Below are positions 43,487 to 54,400 of a DNA stretch of 64,000 nt, one piece after another. The stretch is from assembly GCA_965276715.1 (NCBI GenBank), contig OZ255622.1, forward strand, positions 2,418,001 through 2,482,000, in the 5' to 3' direction. The notes under the pieces were generated by a model that was not told the DNA's origin, did no database searches, and was given only the letters and a program-made list of their open reading frames with translations. The DNA comes from CAXTPV01 sp965276715. GTDB lineage: Bacteria > Pseudomonadota > Alphaproteobacteria > Acetobacterales > Acetobacteraceae. A program made the position numbers and the translations under genes. Position 1 is the first letter of the stretch, and every line of letters begins with the position of its first letter.

Positions 43487-45314
43487 CCAGTTGCTCGGCT
43501 TCTACGACCAGGAGCTCGCCTATCTGCGCAAGCAGGCTGGCCTGTTCGCGGAGGCCCACCCCAAGGTCGCCGGCCGCCTCCGGCTGTCCGCCGACGCGGT
43601 CGACGACCCGCACGTCGCGCGGCTGCTCGAGGGTGTCGCCTTCATCACAGCCCGGATCAGGCAGAAGCTCGACGACGAATTTCCCGAGTTGACCGACAGC
43701 CTGCTCGGCACGCTGTATCCGCATCTGCTGACGCCGTTTCCGTCGGCGGCGATCGCGCGCTTCGCGCCGGTCGCCGAACTCTCGGGCTGCTACACCATCC
43801 CGCGCGGCACGGCGCTCGAGATGGAGCCGGTGGCGGGCGAAAGCTGCCGCTACCGCACCACCCAGGACGTTGCCCTCTGGCCGATCCGGGTCGCCGAGGC
43901 GTCATTGTCGGGCAAGCCGCTGATGGCGCCGAGGACACCGGGGCGCGGGCTCGCGGCGCAGGCCGCGGAGGGCGCGTCGGCCACGCTTCGCGTCGTGTTG
44001 GAATGCCTGTCGCCGTCGCAGGGCTTCACCGACCTCGGTCTCGATCGCCTGCGCTTCTTCCTCCAAGGCCTGCCGCAACAGGCGGCCGCCCTCTATGAGC
44101 TGCTCGGCAACAACCTGCTCGCGGTGGCGCTCGCCGACCATCCGGAGGATTCGGGCGCCGTCTTCCTAGACCCTTCCAACTTGCAAGCCCGCGGCTTCGA
44201 CGAGAACGAAGCGCTCATGAGCGACGATCCGCGACGCTTCGCCGGCTACCGGCTGCTCGGCGAATACATGGCCTTTCCGGCCAAGTTCCTCTTTCTCGAA
44301 CTGTCCGGCCTGTCGGCCAAGCTGCTTCGCCAGGCCGGCAACCGGCTCGAGATCTTCTTCTATCTCGATCGGCTGCCCGCGTCCCTCGTCAGGACGGTTT
44401 CCGCGGCGAGCTTCGCGCTCGGCGCCACGCCGATCGTCAATCTGTTCGACCAGCGGGCGGAGCCGGTGGCACTCACCCATGAGCAGGCGGGCATGCTCGT
44501 CGTGCCCGACGCACGACGGCACGACACGCGCGAGATCCACGCCATCGACCGGGTCATCCTCTCGGCGCCCGGCGGCATCAGGCGTGAGGTCCGGCCGTTC
44601 TTCGGCGCCCACCACGCGCCCGACCCGACCCGCGAAACCCTGTACTGGACGATGTCGCGCCAGCGTCGTTCCGAGGCCGACGACAGCACCGACGTGGTGC
44701 TGGCGATCGTGGATGCCGATCTCACGCCGGATATCGTTCCTGACGCGATCCTCACGATCGAGACCACCTGCACCAATCGCGATCTTCCGGCCAGCGTCCC
44801 GTATGGCGGCGGCCGACCGCTGATCTCGCTCGTCGATGGCGCGGCGGAGGTCACGGGGGTTCAGTGCATCACACCGCCCGGACCGACCTTGCGGCCGCCG
44901 CCCGCGCGCCGCATGGCGTGGCGGCTGATCTCGCACCTGAACCTGAACCATCTGTCGATCTCCGGCGGCGCCGAGGGCGCGGAGGCTCTTCGCGAGATCC
45001 TGCGTCTGCACGACATGCGCGACACCGCCGAGACGCATGCGCTGCTGGACGCGATCGTCGCGGTGGATTCGACGCGGGCGACCGCGCGGTTGCCCGGCAG
45101 CGGGGCCATGGTGCGCGGCCTCGACGTGACCGTCGAGATCGACGCCAAACGTCTCGAGACCGGGGGCGCCTACCTGCTGGCGTCCGTACTCGACCGGTTC
45201 CTGTCGCTCTACGTGACGATCAACAGCTTCACGCGCCTGACGGTTTTGCTTCGTGGCAGGACGGATCCGTTCTGCCGGTTTCCGCCGCGTGCCGGCGGCA
45301 AGGACCTGCTGTGA
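43479..45314 (+). CDS. tssF: T6SS baseplate protein TssF
   Basis: 611 residues, standard TssF length. The N-terminus LLGFYDQELAYLRKQAGLFA, then ARIRQKLDDEFPELTDSLL and LYPHLLTPFPS, are strongly conserved in TssF (ImpG/VasA). It forms the baseplate wedge core with TssG. It is coupled to tssE (8-bp overlap) and tssG (GTGA overlap). Confidence 0.95.
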   Translation: MPDQLLGFYDQELAYLRKQAGLFAEAHPKVAGRLRLSADAVDDPHVARLLEGVAFITARIRQKLDDEFPELTDSLLGTLYPHLLTPFPSAAIARFAPVAELSGCYTIPRGTALEMEPVAGESCRYRTTQDVALWPIRVAEASLSGKPLMAPRTPGRGLAAQAAEGASATLRVVLECLSPSQGFTDLGLDRLRFFLQGLPQQAAALYELLGNNLLAVALADHPEDSGAVFLDPSNLQARGFDENEALMSDDPRRFAGYRLLGEYMAFPAKFLFLELSGLSAKLLRQAGNRLEIFFYLDRLPASLVRTVSAASFALGATPIVNLFDQRAEPVALTHEQAGMLVVPDARRHDTREIHAIDRVILSAPGGIRREVRPFFGAHHAPDPTRETLYWTMSRQRRSEADDSTDVVLAIVDADLTPDIVPDAILTIETTCTNRDLPASVPYGGGRPLISLVDGAAEVTGVQCITPPGPTLRPPPARRMAWRLISHLNLNHLSISGGAEGAEALREILRLHDMRDTAETHALLDAIVAVDSTRATARLPGSGAMVRGLDVTVEIDAKRLETGGAYLLASVLDRFLSLYVTINSFTRLTVLLRGRTDPFCRFPPRAGGKDLL

Positions 45315-46495
45315 ACAGCCTGAACGATCCCCACGCGCTCGATGACGTTCTCGAGTTTGGTGCCCCGCGGGCAACCATCCGCGCCGTGGCCCGGCGTCTG
45401 TCGCTGCGCGACCGGTTGCGTGCAGAGCCCCACCGCTTCGATCCACTGCAGGCGATGCGGATCCTCGAGCTCGGGCACGCCCGGGTCGGCACCGATGCCC
45501 ACTCCGAGGACGAGCCGTTCGTCATCGACAGCGTGCAGATCCTGTCCTTCCTGGCGGCGCCGCTGCTGGCGGCCGAACCGGCTGACGACGGCCGCGCCGG
45601 GCTGCTGATCGGCTTCCTCGGGCTGACCGGCCCGCTCGGCGTGTTGCCTCACTTCTATACCGAGACCGTCATCAGGGCGACACGTCTGCGCAATCGCGCG
45701 GTCGGCGCCTTTCTCGACATGCTGAACCAGCGCCTGGCCGGGCTGTTCCTGCGCGCGTCGGAAAAGTACCGCATCGCGCCTTGGCGGCAGCATGTTCTCT
45801 CCGGCCATGCGCGGCACGACACGGCCGATCTGCCTGATCCCGTCGCCGGCGCCATCCGCGCCGTCGCCGGCTACGGGACGCCGGGACTGTCGGCGCGCTC
45901 GACGTTGCGCGACGACACCGTGCTCTATTTCGCCGGCCTGTTCGGGCAGCGGAACCGCTCCAGCGTGGGTCTCGAGGCCATCCTGCGCGACGTGCTCGAT
46001 ACCGACGTGCGCATCGAGCAGTTCGTCGGGTGCTGGATCCCCGTGCCATCGCACGAGCAGAGCCGCCTCTCCGCCACCCGCGCCATTTTCGCGCGGCTCG
46101 GCCAGGACGCGATGGTCGGTTCCCGCACGTGGGATGCGCAAGGAACGTTTCGCGTCGTCGTCGGACCCGTCCGGCGCGCCCAGATGCGCGCGCTGATGCC
46201 GCACGGGGCGGCACTTCGCCAGATGGTCGACCTCGTGCGTGCCTATGTCGGCCCGGAGTTGGGTTTCGACGTGCGTGTTATCGTGGCGAAGGAGGACGTG
46301 CCCGACCTCAGGTTCGCGGCCGGCTCCGATGACGATGCGCCACGCCTCGGCTGGAATAGCTGGGCGAAGAGCCTTCCCGCTCTTGTGGACGCCCATGACA
46401 TTCTGCTCAATCCCGACCTGGTCTTTCCATCCGGCCAAGTCATCCACAGCCCAGATCGTTCGCATCCAGATGGTCTCGCGTCACCGTTTCACTAA
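45311..46495 (+). CDS. tssG: T6SS baseplate protein TssG
   Basis: 394 residues from GTG 45311, overlapping the tssF stop in a GTGA. A longer frame upstream lies inside tssF. Family blocks: FDPLQAMRILELGHA, GLTGPLGVLPHFYTE, AFLDMLNQRLAGLFLRA, and YRIAPWRQHVL. TssG (ImpH/VasB) joins TssF and TssE in the baseplate wedge. Confidence 0.93.
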   Translation: MNSLNDPHALDDVLEFGAPRATIRAVARRLSLRDRLRAEPHRFDPLQAMRILELGHARVGTDAHSEDEPFVIDSVQILSFLAAPLLAAEPADDGRAGLLIGFLGLTGPLGVLPHFYTETVIRATRLRNRAVGAFLDMLNQRLAGLFLRASEKYRIAPWRQHVLSGHARHDTADLPDPVAGAIRAVAGYGTPGLSARSTLRDDTVLYFAGLFGQRNRSSVGLEAILRDVLDTDVRIEQFVGCWIPVPSHEQSRLSATRAIFARLGQDAMVGSRTWDAQGTFRVVVGPVRRAQMRALMPHGAALRQMVDLVRAYVGPELGFDVRVIVAKEDVPDLRFAAGSDDDAPRLGWNSWAKSLPALVDAHDILLNPDLVFPSGQVIHSPDRSHPDGLASPFH

Positions 46496-46552
46496 CGATG
46501 GTATCGTCGCCGCATCACGAGGGGCCCGCCGGCGAACAGCGGGGACAAGACC

Positions 46553-48088
46553 ATGAGGCTCGCCTTGCATCTTTCGGGACCGGGCGGCGTGTCCGAGACA
46601 CGGATCCTGGACGAGGACCAGCTCGTCATCGGGCGCGCGCCCGATTGCGGGATGATCCTTGTCGATCCCGAACGAACCCTCTCGAACCGCCATTGCCTGA
46701 TCACCCGGGACGGCTCGTCCTGGACGATCACCGACACGAGCACGAACGGCGTTTTCCTGGGCCGATCGGACGAACCGCTCGGACGAGGTCAATCCGCCAT
46801 TCTCGCGCCAGGTGACGTGGCCCAGCTCGGGGCCTACACGCTCGCCTTCTCCATGCAGCCGGCCGCACACGCGGCGCGAGACGCCGAATCGGCCGATCCA
46901 TTCGGCGAGTCGGTCGGCTTCGTGACGCCGCATCCGCCGATGGCCGTGCCGGCCGCGTTACCGCTCGCGAGCGTCGCGCTGCCATTCGGCCGGTCGGCGG
47001 TACCGATCGCCGATCCGGCCGCGGATCCGTGGCTCGAGCAGATCGACAGCGGCGCCTTCGGACCCGGCATGATGCCGCGCGGACCGGGCTGGGATGCGCC
47101 GCCCGATCCCGCGTCGCTCTCGGCGTCCGGTCTGCTTCCGGGACTCGGTAACGCGCCCGATCCGTTCGCGGGCATCCCGGACAGCGAATTTCCGAGCGTG
47201 TCGGAGCACCTGGTGGCTCCCTCGGCCACCATTCGCATGCCACCGGTCACGCGGGTCCTACCGCTCGACTGGGACCAGCCGGAGTCTCTTCCCGTCGCGC
47301 CACCGCCGGTCGCCCCGGTCGAGCCGCCCGTCGCCGAGCCGGCGCCGACCGCGCTCGTCTCCGAGCCGACACCGACCACGCCGCTCGCGGCGCATGTCGC
47401 GCGCACCGCGCCCAGGATCGAAGGCCAGGCCTCCCACGCCGCCGCCGCGCCGCCGGTGCGGGAGATCGCCCCGCCGGCCCGGATGCAACCGGACCGCGCG
47501 GACGCCGAGATGCTGATCCAGGCCTTCACCGAGGGCGCGAGGCTCTCGCCCGACGCGATCGGCGATCGCGACCCCTTGACCGTCATGCGCAATGCCGGTG
47601 CGATCGTCCGCGGTGCGATCGATGGGATTCGCGACCTCCTCTCGACGCGCGCGCTGGTCAAGTCCGAGCTGCGGATCGAGCACACCATGATCCGGCCGAC
47701 CGACAACAACACGCTCAAGTTCGTTCCCGATCCACAATCATGCGTGATGGCGATGCTCGGTGATCCCCCGCCGGGCTTCATGAACGGGCCGGCGTGCATG
47801 CAGCAGAGCGTGGACGACGTGAAGCGCCACGAGCTTGCGATGGTCGCGGCACTCAGCGGCGCCGTCGATGACCTGCTCGCGCAGCTCGACCCCGAACGGA
47901 TCCGAGCCGAGGGCGACACCGACAGCGGAATCGGAACCATGTTCCCAGCGGCGCGGAAGGCCCGCTATTGGCAGATTTTCGAACGCGTCTACCGCGATCT
48001 TCGCGACCACCAGGACGATCCGGCAAGCCGTTCCGTCCTCGGTCCGATGGCGAGCGCCTACGCGCGACAGATATCGCGCGTTTCCTGA
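46553..48088 (+). CDS. tagH: T6SS FHA-domain protein TagH
   Basis: 511 residues. An N-terminal FHA domain (about 1-100) has IGRAPDCGMILVDPERTLSN and the TDTSTNGVFLG phosphothreonine-binding loop. A Pro/Ala-rich linker covers about 110-320, and a conserved C-terminal domain (about 325-511) contains STRALVKSELRIEHTMIRPT, NNTLKFVPD and IFERVYRDLRDH. It should recognise a threonine phosphorylated by PpkA and trigger T6SS assembly; ppkA and pppA are further along the same transcript. Confidence 0.92.
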   Translation: MRLALHLSGPGGVSETRILDEDQLVIGRAPDCGMILVDPERTLSNRHCLITRDGSSWTITDTSTNGVFLGRSDEPLGRGQSAILAPGDVAQLGAYTLAFSMQPAAHAARDAESADPFGESVGFVTPHPPMAVPAALPLASVALPFGRSAVPIADPAADPWLEQIDSGAFGPGMMPRGPGWDAPPDPASLSASGLLPGLGNAPDPFAGIPDSEFPSVSEHLVAPSATIRMPPVTRVLPLDWDQPESLPVAPPPVAPVEPPVAEPAPTALVSEPTPTTPLAAHVARTAPRIEGQASHAAAAPPVREIAPPARMQPDRADAEMLIQAFTEGARLSPDAIGDRDPLTVMRNAGAIVRGAIDGIRDLLSTRALVKSELRIEHTMIRPTDNNTLKFVPDPQSCVMAMLGDPPPGFMNGPACMQQSVDDVKRHELAMVAALSGAVDDLLAQLDPERIRAEGDTDSGIGTMFPAARKARYWQIFERVYRDLRDHQDDPASRSVLGPMASAYARQISRVS

Positions 48089-48155
48089 TAAAATCGTTCG
48101 TGTCCCGGCATGGCCGGCATGGCATAAACATGGCTTCCCAGGGACTTGATCGACA

Positions 48156-48605
48156 ATGGTTTGCCTCTCCCGACTTCGTCTTCTGGCAGTCGTGGCTCCG
48201 TTCGCCGTCGCCGCCTGCGACGCACCGACGCACCTGAAGCTCACGGTCGACGCGGCGTCGCGGCTCAACCCGGACGCGACCGGACTGTCAATGCCGGTCC
48301 AGCTCCATGTCTATACGTTGCGGTCGACGGCCAAATTCGACAGCGCGGACTATTTCACCCTGACCGACAGCGAGAAGCACGCCCTCGACGGCGACTTGCT
48401 GGCCACCCAGGAGGCGACCATACGGCCGGGCACCAAGCAGACCTTCAACCTGCCGCTGTCGGACGACGCAAAATATGTCGGCCTCGTCGCCTCGTTCCAG
48501 ATGATCGACAGCGCGGTCTGGCATGCGAGCCTGCCCATTCCGGGATCGGGGAAAGCGACCGGTAACCTCGATCGGGACCACGTCACCTTGCAGAAGGCGG
48601 ACTGA
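48156..48605 (+). CDS. tssJ: T6SS outer-membrane lipoprotein TssJ
   Basis: 149 residues. A signal peptide ends in the lipobox FAVAAC with lipidated C21. The mature beta-sandwich shows LKLTVDAASRLNPD, VQLHVYTLRSTAKFDSADYF and the loop ATIRPGTKQTFNL, typical of TssJ (SciN/VasD). It anchors the TssL-TssM membrane complex to the outer membrane. Confidence 0.93.
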   Translation: MVCLSRLRLLAVVAPFAVAACDAPTHLKLTVDAASRLNPDATGLSMPVQLHVYTLRSTAKFDSADYFTLTDSEKHALDGDLLATQEATIRPGTKQTFNLPLSDDAKYVGLVASFQMIDSAVWHASLPIPGSGKATGNLDRDHVTLQKAD

Positions 48606-48620
48606 TCGGGGACTTCTCGG

Positions 48621-49958
48621 ATGTCGGGTCGCGATCGCGTCGTCTGGTCGGAAGGCATGTTCCTCCGGGTCCAGCACTTCCAGCAGGCGGACCGCTGGAC
48701 GGAGCATGTCGTCGGCGCCTCCGTGCGCGATCTCGTGCCGCACCGCTGGGGCTTCGCGGAGGTGACGATCGATCGCGACATGCTGGCCATCGGCAAGTTC
48801 GCCCTCTCGTCCTGCCGCGGCGCATTCGCGGACGGCACGCCGTTCCGTGTCCCGGAGGACGCCGATCATCCCGCTCCGCTCGAATTGACCGGCACCGAAC
48901 GGAGCACGGTCGTCTACCTCAAGCTGCCGATGCAACAGCCGGGAGCCTACGAGATCGGGCTCGAACGGCGAGAGGACGCCGGGACGCGTTTCAGGCGCGC
49001 CGATTTCGAGATCACGGACGCCAACACCGGGTCGTTCGCCTCGGCCGGAATCGAGGTCGGCCGACTGCGTCTCTCGTTCGGCCTCTCGACCGGCCCGACC
49101 GCCGGCTTCAACCTGCTCGCGGTCGCGCGGATCGTCGAGGTCAGGCCGGATCTCGCCGTGGTGCTCGACGACAAGTTCATCGCGCCCTGCGTCAATTGCG
49201 GCGCTCAGTCACTCCTGTCGGGGTTCCTGACCGAGTTGCAGGGCCTGATCAGTCATCGCGCGGAGGCGATCGCCGCGCGCATGGCGGACCCCGGCGCGCG
49301 CGGCACGACCGAGATCGCCGACTTCCTGCTGCTCCAGGCGCTCAACCGTTACGATCCGCTGCTCCGGCACGCGCTCGCCGCGGTGCACACGCTCCATCCC
49401 GAGGATTTCTACCGGATCGGCATCCAGATGGCGGGCGAGTTCGCGAGCTTCACCGCCGAGTCCAAGCGCGCGACGATCTTCCCGCCCTATCGTCACGACG
49501 ATCTGTTCTCCACCTTCGCCCCCGTCTTCGCCGACCTTCGCCAATCCCTCTCGGCCGTGCTCGAACAGAACGCGGTCGAGATCCCGCTGCAGGCGCGCAG
49601 GCACGGCGTGCGTGTCGGCACCATCACCGACCGCCCGCTCCTTCTCACCTCCACATTCATTCTCGTGGTCCGCGCTGACATGCCGGGCGAGAACCTCCGG
49701 CGGACATTGCCCAACCAGATCAAGATCGGGCCCGTGGAGCAGATCGCGCAGCTCGTCAATGTCGCCCTACCCGGTATCCCGATCCGTCCGGTGCCTGTCG
49801 CACCCCGGCAACTGCCCTATCGCGCGGGATCGGTCTATTTCGAGCTCGAACGGGCAAGCCCGTTCTGGAAACAGCTCGAGACCTCGGGTGCGATTGCCGT
49901 CCACCTCGCCGGCAATTTCCCGCAGATCGAGATCGAGCTGTGGGCGATCCGCGCGTGA
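48621..49958 (+). CDS. tssK: T6SS baseplate-membrane connector TssK
   Basis: 445 residues. The conserved start VVWSEGMFLRVQHFQQADRW, then FLLLQALNRYDPLLRH and HTLHPEDFYRIGIQMAGE, is diagnostic of TssK (ImpJ/VasE), the trimeric link between baseplate and TssL/TssM. It starts 15 bp after tssJ. A cluster of palindromic repeats separates it from tssL. Confidence 0.95.
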   Translation: MSGRDRVVWSEGMFLRVQHFQQADRWTEHVVGASVRDLVPHRWGFAEVTIDRDMLAIGKFALSSCRGAFADGTPFRVPEDADHPAPLELTGTERSTVVYLKLPMQQPGAYEIGLERREDAGTRFRRADFEITDANTGSFASAGIEVGRLRLSFGLSTGPTAGFNLLAVARIVEVRPDLAVVLDDKFIAPCVNCGAQSLLSGFLTELQGLISHRAEAIAARMADPGARGTTEIADFLLLQALNRYDPLLRHALAAVHTLHPEDFYRIGIQMAGEFASFTAESKRATIFPPYRHDDLFSTFAPVFADLRQSLSAVLEQNAVEIPLQARRHGVRVGTITDRPLLLTSTFILVVRADMPGENLRRTLPNQIKIGPVEQIAQLVNVALPGIPIRPVPVAPRQLPYRAGSVYFELERASPFWKQLETSGAIAVHLAGNFPQIEIELWAIRA

Positions 49959-49967
49959 GACGAAGGT

Positions 49968-50090
49968 CAGGGCCTTGCCCTGGACCCGCCGGGGGCAGGC
50001 GTCCCCGGATCCGCAAGGTGTTAGGTTGATGGCGATCCAGGAGCCCGGCCCCTGGCGGGGCGCGGGGCGGAGCCCCGCCTCATCTCGGCT
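49968..50090. repeat. Palindromic repeat cluster (REP-like), copy 2 with extra hairpin
   Basis: In the tssK-tssL gap: CAGGGC/GCCCTG around a 3-base loop (49968-49982), then CCGGGG/CCCCGG (49989-50008). These match in order and joining bases the double hairpin after coaA (23781-23821). About 50 bp on, a further GC-rich hairpin (GGCGGGG…CCCCGCC, near 50057-50083) follows. It is a mobile or multicopy intergenic palindrome family. Confidence 0.55.
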
Positions 50091-50108
50091 TGACGGAGAC
50101 CGATAAGG

Positions 50109-51464
50109 ATGTCCGGTTCCTTTGGCGACGGCGAGCGCACGATCATCAAGCCGACCCCAGGCGGCCGGCGGCCGGCCCAGGCTCGTCAGGCGCCGCCCGC
50201 CGGGGCGCCACCGCTGCCGCCGACGCGGCTCGATTTCACGGCGCTGACCGAGGCTTCGTTCAACGTGGTCGTCGGCGCCGCGACCCCCGTGCTCAACATC
50301 GCCCGGCGCCTGCGCGGCAGTCCGACCCAGCGCGATGTCGAGACGCTGCGCGCGAGCGTCGTGACCGAAACGAAAGAGTTCGAGGGCCGCATCCTCGCGG
50401 CCGGCGTGCCGCCCGAGCAGGCGCGTGCCGCGCATTACGCGCTGTGCGCTACCCTCGACGACCTCGTTCTCAGCACGCCGTGGGGGGCCTATTCGTCGTG
50501 GTCGACGCACAGCATGGTCAGCACGTTCCATACCGACGTGTCGGGCGGAGAACGGTTCTTCGACCTGCTCGCCCATCTGCACAAGGATCCCGGCACCAAC
50601 AAGGACGTGCTGGCGCTGATGTACGTGTGTCTGGCACTTGGCTTCGAAGGCCGCATGCGGGTGGTCCCGGACGGCGGCCTCGAGCTGGCCCGCACTCGCG
50701 AGGGTCTCTACCGTACGTTGCGTCAGATCTTCGGTGATTTCGAGCGCGAGTTGTCGCCGCATTGGCAGGGGCTCGAGGCGAGGCATGAGCCGATTCGTGT
50801 GGGTGTGGCGTTGTGGACGATCCTCTCGGCGACGGTCGCCTTGCTGCTGCTCGCTTTCTTCGTCCTCAGCGTGATGGTCAATCGGCAGTCTGATGGCACG
50901 CTGCAGGCGTTCGCCATCGCTCCGCCGCAGGGGCCGGTGTCGACCCGGGTCGTCCGTCCGATGCAGATCGCGCAGACCGCGCCGTCGACGCTCGACCATA
51001 CTAGGCAGGCGCTGGCGCCCGAGATCAAGTCGGGCCTCGTCACCGTGACCGGCGACGGCCAGACGATGCTGGTGCGCATCCGCAATGCCGGGATGTTTCC
51101 GTCGGGCAGCGCCGACGTCGCCGACAGCTTCACCGCGTCGATCGACCATATCGGCGAGGCGCTCGCCGGCGGTCACGGCCAGATCGAGGTGGTCGGCTAC
51201 ACCGACAGCCAGCCGATCCACTCGCTGCGGTTTCCGTCGAATTGGGCGCTGTCGGAGGCGCGCGCCCAGGCGGTGGCCGACATCCTGAAAGGACGCGTCG
51301 ACGTCCATCGGCTGAAAGTGTCGGGCCGCGGGGAGACCGATCCGCTCGCGACCAACGACACCGAGCAGGGGCGTGAAGCCAACCGGCGCACCGAACTGGT
51401 GGTCTCCGTTCCGACCGAGGGCGCGGTCCAGGGCTCGCTCGCGTCGGCGGGGGCGACACGGTGA
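50109..51464 (+). CDS. tssL: T6SS membrane protein TssL with C-terminal OmpA domain
   Basis: 451 residues. The DotU-like cytoplasmic domain (about 40-225) includes HYALCATLDDLVLSTPWG and ALMYVCLALGFEGRMRV. A single transmembrane helix lies near 231-253 (ILSATVALLLLAFFVLSVMV). The periplasmic OmpA/MotB-like peptidoglycan-binding domain (about 315-445) has SNWALSEARAQAVADIL and GRGETDP…GREANRRTELVV. This extended TssL anchors the membrane complex to the cell wall itself. It is coupled to tssM by a GTGA overlap. Confidence 0.95.
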   Translation: MSGSFGDGERTIIKPTPGGRRPAQARQAPPAGAPPLPPTRLDFTALTEASFNVVVGAATPVLNIARRLRGSPTQRDVETLRASVVTETKEFEGRILAAGVPPEQARAAHYALCATLDDLVLSTPWGAYSSWSTHSMVSTFHTDVSGGERFFDLLAHLHKDPGTNKDVLALMYVCLALGFEGRMRVVPDGGLELARTREGLYRTLRQIFGDFERELSPHWQGLEARHEPIRVGVALWTILSATVALLLLAFFVLSVMVNRQSDGTLQAFAIAPPQGPVSTRVVRPMQIAQTAPSTLDHTRQALAPEIKSGLVTVTGDGQTMLVRIRNAGMFPSGSADVADSFTASIDHIGEALAGGHGQIEVVGYTDSQPIHSLRFPSNWALSEARAQAVADILKGRVDVHRLKVSGRGETDPLATNDTEQGREANRRTELVVSVPTEGAVQGSLASAGATR

Positions 51465-54400
51465 ATTTCCTACGCAGCTTCCTTGGGCAGATCGAGGCAT
51501 TCACCGGCCCGCTCGGCCGTTACGTCAAGCAGCGCTGGCTGCGGACGCTGATCTGGACCTTCGCCGCCGTCCTGATCATCTGGTTCTACGGCGACATGCT
51601 GCGGCTGGGCCGCTTCACGCCGTTCGCATCCGACGAGAAGCGCAAGCTCGCCGTTGTCGCACTGGTGGTCGGCTGGGCGGCCTACAACATCGTCACCGCG
51701 ATCCGCGACCGGCGGCGCAATCGCGCACTGATCAGCGCGCTCACTGCCGAGCAGCAGGCCGACCGCGATCTGCCGGCGCAGGAAGTCGAGCAGATCCGCA
51801 CGCGCCTGCAGGAGGCGATGACCCAACTGCGGAAGGTGACCGGGTCGAAGCGCAACTACGTCTACAAGCTGCCGTGGTATATCATGATCGGGCCACCCGG
51901 GTCGGGCAAGACCACGGCCCTGCTCAACTCGGGCCTGAACCTCCCGCTCGCCGGCAGCATGGGCCAGGAGCCGATGCGCGGCGTCGGCGGTACTCGCAAT
52001 TGCGACTGGTGGTTCACCGAGGACGCGATCCTGCTCGATGCCGCCGGCCGTTACACGACCCAGGACAGCGATCCGGAGCTCGACAAGAAGGGCTGGCAGG
52101 GCTTCCTCGAGCTGCTCAAGCAATATCGGCCGCTGCAGCCGATCAACGGCGTGATCGTCGCGATGAGCCTCGAGGACATGGCGGCGCGCGACCCACAGGA
52201 CCGGCTTGCCCATGCGCAGGCGATCCGGCGTCGGCTGACCGAGCTCACCGAGTCTTTCGGCGCGCGCTTTCCCGTCTACTTCCTGTTGACCAAGGCCGAC
52301 CTGCTGGCGGGCTTCGTCGAGTTCTTCGACGCCTTCAACCGGGGCGACCGGGAACAGCCCTGGGGGATGACCTTTCCCCTCGATGATGGCCGGGAGATTT
52401 CGCCGCCGGCGATCGGTCGCTTCGGCGCCGAGTTCGATCTGCTGCTCAAGCGGCTGAACCTGTTGGTGCTCGAGCGCATGCAGCAGGAAACCGACGTCGA
52501 CCGGCGCGGGCTGATCTACGGATTTCCGCTCCAGATGGCGACGCTGAAGGAGGCGATCGGCGAGACGCTGACGGAGATCTTCACCACGTCACGGTTCGAG
52601 AAGCGCCCGATGCTGCGTGGCATCTACCTGGTGTCGTCGACCCAGAAGGGCGTGCCAATCGACCGGATGATGCATGCGATGGGCTCCATCCTGGGCGTCG
52701 AGGTGCCGCGCCAGTCCGTCTTCGCCGGCAAGGAGAAAAGCTATTTCCTGACCCGTTTGCTCAAGGCTGTGATCTTTGCCGAGGCCAATCTCGTCGTCGC
52801 CGATCCGCGGGCGCGGCGGCGCTTGTCGCTGACGCGTAACATCGCGCTGGGCAGCGCGCTGGCCGTGCTCCTTGTCTTCCTGGGCGCCTGGACGTTCGCC
52901 TACCGGCAGAACGAGCGGCTCGTCGCGACCGCCAACCAGCAGATCGCCCTTTACGACAAGGAGGTGGGCGCGGTCCCGGAAAGCCCGGTGGGAGATACCG
53001 ATTTCCGCCAGATCGTGCCGCCGCTCGATCTGCTGCGAGACGGCCCCGCAAGCCTGCGCAGCCAGAGTGCGTCGCTCTGGCTTCATGGCGGTCTCGATCA
53101 GACCGTGAAGCTCGGTTCGCAATATGGCGACGCCTACAGGCGGGCACTCAACGGCATGCTCCTTCCGCGGGTCCTGGTCTTTCTGCAGAAGCAGATACGG
53201 GCGCGCGAGACCGACATCGACTTCGTGCTGGCCTCCACGCGCGTCTATCTCGGATTGGGCGGACAAGGACCGCTCGACGCCGGATTCGCTCGCGGCTGGA
53301 TGTCCGCCGAGTGGCGCGATCTCTATCCGGACGCCTCCGACGCGGGTCTGCGTCGCGATCTGGACGATCATTTCGCGGCACTGCTCGACGGGCCGCTGAC
53401 GCCGGTTGCACTCGACAGCGCGCTGATCGCGGAGACGCGCCAGGCTCTGTCGCGCCAGCCGCTGGCGGCGCGTGCTTACGCCATCCTGCGAAATAGCAGC
53501 CAGGCCACGCAGATGCCGCCATGGACGGTGTTGGATCGTGCCGGGCCGCTGGCCGACCGTGTCTTCGTGCGACCTTCGGGGGCGCCCTTGTCGCAGGGCG
53601 TTCCCGGCATCTTCACGCGCGCGGGCTATCTCAAGGTGTTCCTGCCTCAGTTGCACGACGCCACGCATGCCGTCCGCAAGGAGAGCTGGATCTACGGTCC
53701 GACTGCCGAGAACACCACCGACGATGCGCTCGAGGCGCAGGTCCTGGCGCTGTATCGAAGCGATTTCGACACCGCCTGGACAAGCCTGCTGGCGGATCTC
53801 GAGATCGTCCATCCGGCCGATCTCGGCATGGCCGTCCAGATCCTCAACGGGCTGACCGGTCCGGACTCGGCACTCCGCCAGCTCCTGCTGGCGGTCGCCG
53901 CCGACAGCAACCTCCAGCAGGAGACGGCGGCCAAGGACACGCAATCACAACAGATCGCCAAGCTCGTCGCCACGCCCAACGTCATCGAGCCGACGCAAGC
54001 GAGCGACACCCTCCAACCGCTGCGTGCGATGACGATCGGCGCCGAGGGGCAGCCATCGCAACTCGACGGTGTGCTCAAGACCCTGAGCGATCTATACCAG
54101 GAAGTCTCCCGGGCGAACGGCGCATTGCCGCAGGCCTCCAGCCTGCTGCAGGCGGAGGGCGGCGTGAACGACGCCAACGAGAGCCTGGTCAGCGAAGCCC
54201 GCCAGTTGCCCAACCCGGTCGACAAATGGATGAGCGAGCTGGCCGAAAATGTCCGGGCACTCTCCTCGGGCGGCGCGCAGTCGCAGATCTCGCAGCTCTG
54301 GCAGGCGTCCGGCGCACGCTTCTGCCGTCAGGCGGTCAACGGACGTTATCCGTTCTTTCGAGGTGCAAGCAGCGAAATTTCGATCGACGACTTCGACAAA

